From assembly GCF_019320115.1 (NCBI RefSeq), contig NC_089591.1:54808078-54872077 (forward strand): a stretch of DNA of 64,000 nt, in the 5' to 3' direction. Made by a program: the position numbers and the translations under genes. This stretch comes from Miscanthus floridulus. Taxonomy: Eukaryota; Streptophyta; Magnoliopsida; Poales; Poaceae. Positions 55,135-64,000 of the stretch are shown here, in pieces. The stretch's first letter is position 1. Every line of letters begins with the position of its first letter. The notes under the pieces are model-generated. The model was not told the DNA's origin. It did not search any database and saw nothing but the letters and a program-made list of their open reading frames with translations.

Positions 55135-56148
55135 GCACAAGATGTTGATGCTCCACAACCTCCTCCTCAAGTGGTCAATAGAAGAAATACACCTCTCCTA
55201 CAAGATCATCCACAAGATCTCATCATAGGGAGTCCAACAAAGGGGGTGATGACTCGATCTCAAAAACTTACTTCATTTATTGCTCATCACTCTTTTGTCT
55301 CTTGCTATGAGCCTACCAAGGTAGAAGAAGCTCTCAAAGATCTGGATTGGATCAATGCCATGCATGAAGAGTTGAACAACTTCACTCGCAATGAAGTTTG
55401 GAATCTTGAAGAGCGACCAAAAGATGCAAGAGTCATTGGAACAAAGTGGGTGTTCCGCAACAAGCAAGATGATCAAGGTGTTGTTGTGAGGAACAAGGCA
55501 AGACTAGTGGCAAAGGGGTTCTCTCAAGTTGAAGGTTTAGATTTTGGAGAAACCTTTGCACCGGTTGCAAGATTAGAAGCTATCCGTATCCTTCTTGCAT
55601 ATGCATCACATCATGAAATGAAACTATATCAAATGGATGTGAAAAGTGCATTCTTAAATGGCTTTATTAATGAACTAGTCTATGTTGATCAACCTCCCGG
55701 GTTTGAAGACCCTAGATATCCTAATCATGTTTATAGGTTGTCCAAAGCACTATATGGGCTTAAGCAAGCCCTAAGAGCTTGGTATGAGCGCCTTCGGGAC
55801 TTCCTTATTGAGAAGGGCTTCACCATTGGAAAGGTCGATACCACACTATTCACCAAGAAGCTTGATGGGCATATCTTCATTTGTCAAGTATATGTTGATG
55901 ATATCATCTTTGGATCATCAAATGAAGACTCATGCAAAGAATTTGGTGAATTGATGTCTAAGGAGTTCGAGATGTCAATGATTGGTGAGCTTACATTCTT
56001 TCTTGGTTTTCAAGTCAAGCAAATGAAAGAAGGCATATTCATCTCTCAAGAGAAATACACAAAAGATCTTCTCAAGAGATTCAAGATGGATGAATGTAAG
56101 CCAATCAAGACCCCCAATGCCTACCAATGGACATCTCGACCTAGATGA
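55135..56148 (+). CDS. Sirevirus Pol: reverse transcriptase part
   Basis: Motifs: [53 protein letters not shown], and the active-site [12 protein letters not shown] (YVDD at 55891-55902) is intact. A one-base insertion in the C-run near 56111-56117 shifts the frame, so the ORF ends at a TGA at 56146-56148 before the RNase H domain. Confidence 0.92.
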   Translation, partial: AQDVDAPQPPPQVVNRRNTPLLQDHPQDLIIGSPTKGVMTRSQKLTSFIAHHSFVSCYEPTKVEEALKDLDWINAMHEELNNFTRNEVWNLEERPKDARVIGTKWVFRNKQDDQGVVVRNKARLVAKGFSQVEGLDFGETFAPVARLEAIRILLAYASHHEMKLYQMDVKSAFLNGFINELVYVDQPPGFEDPRYPNHVYRLSKALYGLKQALRAWYERLRDFLIEKGFTIGKVDTTLFTKKLDGHIFICQVYVDDIIFGSSNEDSCKEFGELMSKEFEMSMIGELTFFLGFQVKQMKEGIFISQEKYTKDLLKRFKMDECKPIKTPNAYQWTSRPR

Positions 56149-56853
56149 GGGAGGTAACTCGGTTGATCAAACTCTCTACCGTTCTATGATTGGTAGCTTG
56201 TTATATTTAACCGCATCTAGGCCCGACATCATGTTTAGTGTGTGTATGTGTGCTACATTTCAAGCTAGTCCTAAGGAAACACATTTAATTGCCGTAAAAA
56301 GAATCCTTAGGTATCTTAAGCACACACACCAAGCATTGGCCTTTGGTATCCCAAAGGAGCTTTATTTGAATTAATTGGCTATTCCGATTTGGATTACGCC
56401 GGATGCAAAGTTGATAGAAAGAGCACATCCGGAGGGTGCCATTTGCTTGGTAGATCACTTGTGTCTTGGTCCTCCAAGAAACAAAATAGTGTGGCTTTGT
56501 CCACCGCCGAAGCGGAATACATTGCCGCGGGTGCTTGTTGTGCACAAATATTATACATGAAACAAACTTTACTAAACTATAGAGTAGTTCTAGAGAAAGT
56601 ACCTCTTTTGTGCGACAATGAAAGTGCGGTAAAACTTGCAAATAATCCGGTTCAACATTCTCGCACCAAGCATATAGATATCCGCCATCACTTTCTAAGA
56701 GATCATGTAGCTAAAAATGATATATCACTAGAAGGTGTAAGATCCGAAGATCAATTAGCGGATATCTTCACTAAACCGCTAGATGAGGCTACATTTTGTA
56801 GATTGCGGAACGAGCTCAATGTACTTGATTTTAGTAACTTCACTAAAAATTGA
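56149..56853 (+). pseudogene. Sirevirus Pol: RT end and RNase H part, frameshifted
   Basis: The connection (SVDQTLYRSMIGSLLYLTAS, RPDIMFSVCM) is one frame over from RT. A second indel near 56325-56340 moves it again, after which the RNase H region is open: DYAGCKVDRKSTSGGCHLLG, STAEAEYIAAGACCAQ, LLCDNESAVKLANNPVQH, SKHIDIRHHFLRDHV-like sequence, and EDQLADIFTKPLDEATF. Pol ends with TGA at 56851-56853. The two shifts together return to the original frame. Confidence 0.88.
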
Positions 56854-58382
56854 GCTTATGTTGTCCCTTGCATTCATTGTAATATACAACATGTTTAATT
56901 TGTGGCAATGCATATAGGGCTTGTCTAACATGGTTAAGATAACCGCCGAAAAGCGTGTGAAGAAGCTTAACGTTGGATCAAACTTGACAAGCAACTAGAT
57001 TTACTTACAAGTATTATATATGCATGAATGTTGTTTTGTCGTTTTGTTCCATTTGCCCTCTTGTTGCCTATTTTCTTAAAAAGAATTATAGCCTAAGGCA
57101 AAATATTTTGAAAAATATGAGGGTTTGAGAGAGGTCACTCACATCAGTCCCAATTGGTGTTTATTTGGATCTTATTCAAGTTGGGACTTGATTGGGAACA
57201 GGTAGCGCGAAGGAATGTTGAAGGATTGCTGTAAAAGGTGCACCGGACGCTGCACCGGACGCTGCTGTCCAGCGTCCGGTCAGTTCACAGGAGGTGAACT
57301 GCTGTTGAAGGAGTGACCGGACGCTGCGTCTGTGCGTCCGGTCAGAAAGGGCTCAGCGTCCGGTCGATCGGAGGATGACAAAGTTAAACTGACCGGACCC
57401 TGCCTGCGTCCGGTCATGGACCACCGGACGCGTCCGGTCGCGATTTCAGAGGATTCGGACCTCTCTGGAATCGACCGGACGCTGGGTGGTAGCGTCCGGT
57501 CGCTACCACCGGAGCGTCCGGTCAGTGGATCTCGCGCGTCAAGGACTCTTTTCCCTTTTCCTTTTCTGTCGCGTTTTGGGGGTTATTTATCCGAACCTTC
57601 GGTTCTTCTTCCTCGACCTAACCCGAGCCACCGTGAGCCCATAGCCAAGCCGCCACCTCTTGCCTAGCCGCGCCGCTGTAGCCGCCAGCCCAAGCGTCGG
57701 GTCGCCGCCGTCCCTCGCGCCGACCGTCGCGCCACCTCGCCCGGCCCCCGCGCCAGCCTCGCACCGCAGTCCCGCGCCTGCCCAGCCGCGCGTCTCCGTG
57801 CCCCTGCCCCACGCCACCGCCGGCCAGTCGCAGCCACACATCGCCGTCTCGCAAGCCACCGCCTGCTCAGCTCCTCGCCGGCCTTCTCGCACCCAAGCTC
57901 GTTGTTCCATCGGTGCCAAGGCTGAAAATCCTCGCCAAGTGATCTTGCCCTATCCTCCCATTGTTTGGTAAGGCAAATCTTGTGGTTCAATCTTGATCTC
58001 CAATTGTGACCTAGATCAAATTCTAAATACATTGATTCCCCATTGCATTTAGGGCGTTTGACCTAACCCTAACCGGTTCCGAGATCCCCCACGTGACGTC
58101 TTATCTATTCTCGGATCGCTGATCGTCAGGTAGAAAGCCACTCGATTCAATTTCGCATCTACATTGCTTTCTCTGCTAGGTTTTCGCATCTATTAGATAT
58201 ATGGTATTTATTTGTATATCCATCTATTCTATCATGCAGCGAGTCGGTTCCGTTGTGTTTCGTCTGGCAGTTGGCAGTAAACTCGGAGCCAAGCTCGCGA
58301 GTAAGGATCGAGGCCAAGCCTCGAAAGTAGCAGTTTGACAGTTGATCTTCATCAGCGACAGTTCACCATCTTGTCAGTTCAG
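56854..58382 (+). other. Spacer between pol and the envelope-like ORF
   Basis: 1.5 kb without a supported ORF. Segment 57240-57530 repeats the LTR motif family (ccggacgctg, cgtccggtca), including a perfect accggacgcgtccggt palindrome at 57423-57438. 57600-57960 is GC-rich. A spliced leader could join the LTR to the downstream ORF, but no transcript evidence is available. Confidence 0.6.
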
Positions 58383-60800
58383 ATGGCTCGCACCAAGAAT
58401 GTTGGTGGTGGTCCAGGTGATGATGATCGGAGGCCCCCGCCTCGTCAGCTAGCCGGATCCAAGGGCAAATCAACCAAGCAAGTAACATCCAAGAAGCGGA
58501 AGTACCCCGACGCAGAGACAGCCAGAGCAGCAGCTGTTGCAGAGGCCGCAGAGCGTGCCGAGAGAGGTGGCACCCACAGGGGAATTGTCATTGCAGATCA
58601 GCCAGTTTCACCCGCAGTCAGAGCTGCGATTGAGGAGGTTGAGCGTCGTCATGGTAGTCCAGCTGGGACTGCCACGTTTGCAGGACGACGGGTTGCCATT
58701 GAGGAGGGTCCGTCAGCACAGCAGCAGCCTCCACCAGCAGAGCCTCAGCTAGCCCAGGAGACTTAGGAGAGTCAGGAGACCGAGCCGGTACCTCAGCTAC
58801 GCCGCTCGAGTCGTACCAGTGCTGCAGTTCCACCGAGGCCAGCTACACAGCGCAGGGGTTCACGCCCTCCGCCCAGACCACAGGGTCCGCCTCCAGTGGT
58901 TCACCTCGACTTGAGGGCCGCTACAGCCAGGCAGGTTCAGCAGCTGCGGTTTGTTGAGTTTGAGGTTTGGTTCCCTCCGAGGAGGGATGAGAGAGCAGCT
59001 GAGGGGTTCTACACGCCACTGCAGGAGGATTTCTATAATGCATATCTAAACAGTGGGGCAGTGTTCAGATCACAGAGGGTCTGTCCGATAGAGTCCATTG
59101 TGGCAGCAGCCGGAGAGGGGATACGGCAATATTTGTCATATTTGCCAGGACTGTCAGATCTGATTGGACGGACAGGGATATATGTACCTTCTTGGGTTCG
59201 TCAGTTTTATGCCTCGCTCTACATCGATCCTCATCATAGATTCATTCACTTTGCCTTCAACGGCAAAGACTATAGAGTGACGAGTAGCAGGGCCAGAGAG
59301 ATACTAAGACTACAGGAGCAGCCTGTAAGGATACATGAGGTTTGCTATGGACATCAGGAGCCTCCCAGGCGTCCTCATGGAGGGTTGGTGCCCCCTACAG
59401 ACTTAGTGCGCCATTGCTTCAAGGAGCCGTTTGGTGAGGGGTCGAGCAGGAACCCCAGTGACTTGACTCCTACAGCGAGGATACTAGAGGCCATCATCAG
59501 GAGGACACTGCTTCCCAGGTTGGGATACAGGGAGGGCCTGACTCGCTTACAGCTCTGGCTTCTCAATGCCATCATGCAGATGACAGTGTTTGACATCTGG
59601 GACCTCCTTCTTTCAGAGATGGAGGATACTATAGCTAAGGGATTCAAGGGTCGCAGGCAGCTTCCCTATGCTCACTGGATCATATTTCTCATCCGCAGAG
59701 TTGTGATTGATAAGCCCCCTAGCATGATGGATGAGTATACAGGTGCCACTACGGAGTTCCCAGCTTACAACCTGTCACAGAGGATCAGACACGCCACTCC
59801 TCCGGCACCCAGACAGCCTAGCCGTCGTCCCGACGTGCCAGAGTCCGCAGCTCAGCAGGACGAGATCATCAGAGGGATTGCAGCCACTGAGGAGGCGGAG
59901 CTAGAGGCACAGCAGGAGGTGAGTGAGTACAGTGACAGCTCCGACGACGACTACCAGCCTATACCTCAGATGCCTCCACGCAGACACGATGCAGAGGCCG
60001 GTAGCTCCAGTTCTGCTCCACCTGCTCCACAGACAGACCCCGCTCTCATTGCTATTCTTGAGCGGATGCAGCAGGATCAGACACGACAGGCACAGGAGAC
60101 AACTACAAACTTCGCACAGTTTCAGGCTCGTCAGGACGAGTTTCAGCGGCAGCAGCAGCTCCTTCAGCACCAGCAGTTACTTATGCAGCAGCAGCTCATG
60201 GGATTCATGCAGCATGTAGTGACAGCCATTGGGATTCCACTGCCACAGACTTCGCCCCAGCTTGCACAGCCTCCTACCACTTCGACGACTCCAGTAGTAC
60301 AGCCCATCGGGCTTCAGAGTCAGGGACAGCCTCCAGCTCAGTTTACTTCACCTCCTATACAGGTGTCCCAGTGGTTAGCTTCACCTGGTGTAGCCCCGCA
60401 GTTCACTCCTTATCACACGGGTTTCTCACCAGAGCAGACTTCCTCGCTATTCGTGCCTGAGTCGTCAGTCTCCAGGAGTCTTGGAGCATCATTCAGCGAG
60501 TTGACCGGCATGCCTACTCCACCTCACATGCATACTGCCGGTCTGTCTACAGCAGCTCCAGCTATCATGACTACTCAGAGGCTCCCCTCGTCTGTCACCT
60601 CGTCAGATCCTACGACAGACATTCTTGCAGCTTCACAGGCAGCACCAGCTCAGACCCAGACCACTTCAGCGACTCTTCCTGCTTCAGAGGGTCAGTCAGT
60701 TCAGAGCTCAGGGTCAGATGATGATGGCACCCAGTTCCATCTTGCTCCACGTACTTCAGCGCCCGACTCGTCCGCTGCAGCCCCGCCGACTGACCCTTAG
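58383..60800 (+). pseudogene. Sirevirus envelope-like third ORF
   Basis: It starts MARTKNVGGGPGDDDRRPPP and is broken by one in-frame TAG (58764-58766) between two long open parts; the second runs to TAG at 60798-60800. The N-terminal part is basic and disordered. The middle (about residues 170-480) is a folded-looking domain common to this ORF in grass Sireviruses (GIYVPSWVRQFYASLYID, LTRLQLWLLNAIMQM). Then come an acidic linker, a Gln-rich coiled-coil-like stretch (QRQQQLLQHQQLLMQQQ), and a Pro/Thr/Ser-rich tail. No clear signal peptide or transmembrane anchor is seen. The label envelope-like follows family usage; function is unproven. Confidence 0.85.
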
Positions 60801-61299
60801 GTTTTGGTGTTTGACGCCAAAGGGGGAGAGGGTTTGAGTATGTAGACTTAGGGGGAGCGAGTTTTAGGGGGAGCTAGTTATCTAGTATTAGCTTATTATA
60901 TACATTTGGAGTTTTATTTGTGTGATACACTATTTCTTATGCATTTGTGTGTTTTCTTTCATGCATACTATTATATATATACATGTGATAGTGCTATCTA
61001 CATGATTGTGATATTTGACATGTGTGATTTCTACTTTGCTTTATCTACATGTCATATCACTTGTGGAATGCTCATTTGCTTTTGCTTCCGCGTTTTTACT
61101 TCGAAGCAAATGAGCTTTGTTATTTGTACTCATGCTTAATTCATATCCTTTGAGTACATTGTGTTGGCTTGGGTCATATAAGCTTGACTAACTCTTTTGT
61201 TCTTATTGACAAAAGCTTATATGAACCAAGCCCGTCAAAAACCTCACTCCATAACATACTCGAGGTGGTATTGTCATCAATCACCAAAAAGGGGGAGAT
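60801..61299 (+). other. Sirevirus 3' untranslated region with repeated PPT-like motifs
   Basis: Purine motifs of the form a-ggggga-g occur at 60817-60830, 60850-60858 and 60866-60874, and the true polypurine tract aaaaagggggagat is at 61286-61299 directly before the 3' LTR. Multiple PPT-like repeats are a known trait of Sireviruses. Confidence 0.8.
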
Positions 61300-62876
61300 T
61301 GAAAGCATCTAGGCCCCTAGTTGGATTTCGATGATTAATGTCAATACAAGATTACTATGACTAACGTGTGTTTTGCAGAGGCAATTAAGTTAGGTCATGG
61401 TAATGGAGATCGATTGGGCAATCGAGGTTGTCATGCCCCTACGATGGAAATCGTTTCGGTTTTCAAAGGATGGATGACAAGGTTAAGGATGACTAGTTCT
61501 AAGTGTCGATTGGAGTTGGAGAGACACTTAGAGTAGTTTAGGACTTTGTTTTTCCTTTGGCCGTACTATGAAGGGGGGTATGAACGGGTAGCTTGACCTA
61601 GTTGAGTCTAGTGAGTTAGGTGTGGTGCACACTTGTTAAAACTAGCTCTAGGTAGCTCCTATGAATGCCTAAGATCCTTTGGAGCAAACTTCATTCACAT
61701 ATGTTCGGAAGTTGGAAGTGAATGGAGGGTCAAATACTGACCGGACGCTGGCTCCGGTGCGACCGGACGCTGGCCGCAGGGTCCGGTCAGTTCATTTGAC
61801 CGAGAAGATCAAGTCTGGTGTGACCGGACGCTGGGAGGTCATGTGACCGGACGCTGAGGGCCAGCGTCCGGTCAACTCCAGTAAGGGTCCAGATTTGGAA
61901 AAGTGTGACCGGACGCGTCCGGTCAGTGTGACCGGACCCTGAGTATCCAGCGTCCGGTCGTTTACAGTAAGCATCCAAGAGCGACCGAACGCGTCCGGTC
62001 GGTACTGACCGGACCCTGACAGCGTCCGGTCATCACTTGAATGCTGGTTCGCGGGTTGAACTAACCGGAGCGTCCGGTCATCACGACCGGAGCGTCCGGT
62101 CATCCCGCAGAAGCTCATAACGGTTAGTTTTTTAGGCTGGCTTATAAATAGAAGCTCCACTCGTGAGTGGAGTATCCTTTGCTCATTCCAACAGCTGAGA
62201 AACACGTTTGTGAGTGCCAAGAAGAGCAAGATCCTAGTGAGGTGTTTGTGATTTGAGAATCCAAGAGAGTAGCCTCACTAGCAAATCAAGAGTAGCAAAG
62301 TGTGCATCCATCTTCTCATTAGGCTTCGCGTGGTCAAGTGAGAGTTCGTGCTTGTTACTCTTGGTGATCGCCATCACCTAGACGGCTTGGTGGTGATTGG
62401 GAGTTTGGTGTTCACCCGGCGGAGCTTGTGGGTGACCCAACTCAAGTTGTGAGCGGTTTTGGGTGATTCGCCGCAACGGAGTGTCGAAGAATCAACCCGT
62501 AGAGAGCACTTGATCCTTGCACGGATCAAGGGGGAGCTACACCCTTGCGCGGGTGCTCCAACGAGGACTAGTGGGGAGTGGCGACTCTCCGATACCTCGG
62601 CAAAACATCGCCGCGTTCCTTTCTCTCTCTACTTACTTTGAGCACTTACTTTGAGTATTTACTTTGAGCAATTCAATACTTGTTTTACATCCATAGAATT
62701 GCTTGCTAGAGTAAGTTTGGAACATAGGTTGAGAGGTTGTTGTGCATTAGTTTGATATAAACACTTTTCTAGGCACAAGGGGTTAATTGGGCTATCCGTA
62801 GGATTTGATTATTGCAAGAGAATTTAGAATTAGCCCAATTCACCCCCCCCCCCTCTTGGGCATCTTGATCCTTTTA
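61300..62876 (+). repeat. Sirevirus 3' LTR
   Basis: 1577 bp and nearly identical to the 5' LTR. The terminus reads CTTTTA instead of CTTTCA, so the usual terminal CA has become TA. The C-run near the end is longer than in the 5' LTR. TATAAATA is at 62143-62150. The duplication tgtcg follows. Confidence 0.95.
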
Positions 62877-62972
62877 TGTCGAAACAGACATCCAGATTCT
62901 ACATTCATCGTCTAAAGTTTAGATTTTGTTACTAGCAGGGGTCACCATGAACAAGCTCTGTTCTAACTTCCA

Positions 62973-63112
62973 AGGCCTCGTTCGCTGGTCTAAAACTTGG
63001 CTGAAACTGGCTGAAAACACTGTTCCAGCTGAATTGTTGTAAGAGAAAAATATTGTTCCGGCTAAAAAAAGAAGCCGAACAAGCCGAATATAGAGTAAGC
63101 CGAACAGGGCCT
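62973..63112. mobile_element. 140-bp MITE, aggcctcgttcg / cgaacagggcct ends
   Basis: The terminal inverted repeats are aggcctcgttcg and, inverted, aggccctgttcg. The interior shares agagaaaaatattgttccg with the MITE at 2747-2884. The flanking bases are caa and taa, a possible diverged 3-bp duplication of the Tourist/Harbinger type. Confidence 0.75.
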
Positions 63113-63260
63113 AACTAGCATCGGGTATACCTCGATCATACTGCAGCAAACAAACATTGGTACATACTCCCAATCCTAATTCTGCCGGTGCCAGACACCC
63201 GATCTGCAACGACGATATTATGACGAGGACACCAGCATGCCAACCGTGCTAGCTAGCTAG

Positions 63261-63746
63261 TGTTGGCCCACAGGATCACCGGCTTAGGTGAGTGAACCAC
63301 TCACCAGTCTTACCGAGCACATGCTAGTATTGCTGAGCACCCATTATCTAAGCCAACCACGAACCAGCGTTGTCCTTCCCTACACACTATGGCTAGAGGT
63401 TGAAGAAGAGGGAGAATAGAGCATGCACACACAGTACAAGACACCAGCGTTGGCCAAAACCTTGTATAGGAGATGGTAAATCTAAAATCTCTTTACTGAG
63501 TTATCGTGTATATCTATTTATACAATTCTATCTATCTAGTCCTAGTACAGCGCACATGCTGTAACAGTAACTAGATAACACAACAGGGCTGACTCTACGT
63601 CGGCCACTGTATGTGGCTACAGTGCCGTAGGTGAGCAGTTCGGCGTCTGCACCTGCAGCGCCCATAGTATCACAGCAGGGAGCCTTTTCGGCGTCGCCTT
63701 CTCCTTGTTGTGTGTTTACACAAGAAAGCAATAGTTTATTCTAACA
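63261..63746 (-). repeat. 3' LTR of the right-edge copia element (486 bp)
   Basis: In plus orientation it runs from tgttggcccacagg to tattctaaca, so on the element strand TGTTAG...CCAACA, a TG..CA pair. It is directly preceded on the element strand by the polypurine tract. Confidence 0.85.
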
Positions 63747-63774
63747 ATTTTTCCCCTAAACCTACTGTTATCCC

Positions 63775-64000
63775 TTATACCCTCTTCATGCCGATCATCT
63801 CCTTTAGCTCCGTGAGTCAAAAATGTTCGAGCGGCTTGGTGAGGACGTCTGTGAGTTGCCGACCAGTTTCAACGAACTCGATGACGATCTGCCCTACATC
63901 GACACAGTCTCTGAGGAAGTGGAACTTCACGTCGATGTGTTTGCTCTAGTCGTGTAGAACCGGATTCTTCGTGGAGGCGATGACGGGCTGGTTGTCCACC
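63775..64000 (-). pseudogene. copia RNase H C-terminal fragment
   Basis: On the minus strand, motifs include VDNQPVIASTKNPVLHD, then SKHIDVKFHFLRDCVDVG, then ETGRQLTDVLTKPL and LTELKEMIGMKRV before TAA at 63775-63777. In-frame TAG (after LHD) and TGA (after PLEHF) codons interrupt it, so this copy is decayed. The LTKPL..LTELKEMIGM ending is typical of copia Pol termini. Confidence 0.88.

Larger units (their letters stand above)
49595..62876 (+). mobile_element. Sirevirus-type Ty1/copia retrotransposon with envelope-like ORF (13.3 kb)
   Basis: The element has two LTRs (49595-51167, 61300-62876), flanking tgtcg duplications (49590-49594, 62877-62881), an initiator-Met-tRNA type primer binding site, a large gag with two zinc knuckles, pol in copia order, a third ORF after pol, and purine-rich PPT-like repeats. 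This layout defines the plant Sirevirus group (SIRE1, Maximus, Opie). The LTRs are nearly identical, differing by scattered substitutions and a C-run length change, so insertion is fairly recent. Coding breaks exist in gag-pol, pol and the third ORF, so this copy is probably not autonomous. Confidence 0.95.
63261..64000 (-). mobile_element. Ty1/copia element, 3' end (continues beyond the window)
   Basis: On the minus strand, reading from 64000 downward: RNase H end of Pol, a polypurine tract (aggggaaaaat), then an LTR running to 63261. The element therefore enters from the right edge. Target-side bases gctag lie at 63256-63260. Confidence 0.88.

Noticed and set aside
57587..58032. Arg/Ala/Gly-rich ORFs on both strands before the third Sirevirus ORF
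   Set aside because: GC-rich leader sequence; no domain and no conserved frame visible.
1..64000. CRISPR arrays, bacterial operons, rRNA or complete tRNA genes
   Set aside because: None seen; the tandem arrays lack spacers and the sequence is plant nuclear DNA.

Overview
This is nuclear DNA from a flowering plant, almost certainly a grass and probably of the sorghum, sugarcane or Miscanthus type. The evidence is small spliced exons with GT..AG borders, Stowaway- and Tourist-like MITEs, a Tat-lineage gypsy element, a Sirevirus-type copia element with an envelope-like ORF, and NPF transporter genes. There are no bacterial features. Most of the window is transposable elements nested in and around a small minus-strand cluster of NRT1/PTR-family (NPF) transporter genes.

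Layout. 1-2312: broken Ty1/copia fragment cut off inside reverse transcriptase. 2313-3079: ORF with a J-domain-like tail and a MITE inside it. 3080-3957: a (TA)n tract and a Stowaway-like MITE. 3958-14736: minus-strand Ty3/gypsy element with dead catalytic sites, bounded by the 5-bp duplication tatag. 14768-15020: a Stowaway MITE. 16153-19458: NPF gene 1 (minus, five exons, 556 codons). 20298-24265: a non-autonomous Helitron. 24371-24540: a dead first exon of a third NPF copy. 25890-38418: a 12.5-kb Mutator-like element (MULE) carrying a plus-strand ULP1-like protease gene and a convergent minus-strand FAR1-like transposase gene. 39087-46816: NPF gene 2 (minus). Its introns hold a 5'-truncated L1 copy, a GC-rich repeat, and an older LINE that was split by a Sirevirus-type solo LTR. 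49595-62876: a nearly complete, young-looking Sirevirus with 1.57-kb LTRs, gag, pol and an envelope-like ORF. 62973-63112: a MITE. 63261-64000: the LTR and RNase H end of another minus-strand copia element that leaves the window.

The only likely host protein genes are the two NPF genes. They share exon structure: exons 1+2 total 306 nt in both and exon 3 is 441 nt in both. With the dead exon between them they look like an old tandem array that was pushed apart by the Helitron and the MULE.

The most unusual object is the MULE. Its ends are fixed because it sits inside a local tandem repeat whose uninterrupted sequence is still readable. It couples a multi-exon FAR1-like transposase gene, with a polar Q/N/S/T-rich N-terminus built from phase-0 exons, to a 14-exon-scale ULP1-like gene in which the catalytic cysteine position reads serine. 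Both genes now carry stops or frame breaks. Exon borders were inferred by eye from splice signals and reading frame, not from transcripts.
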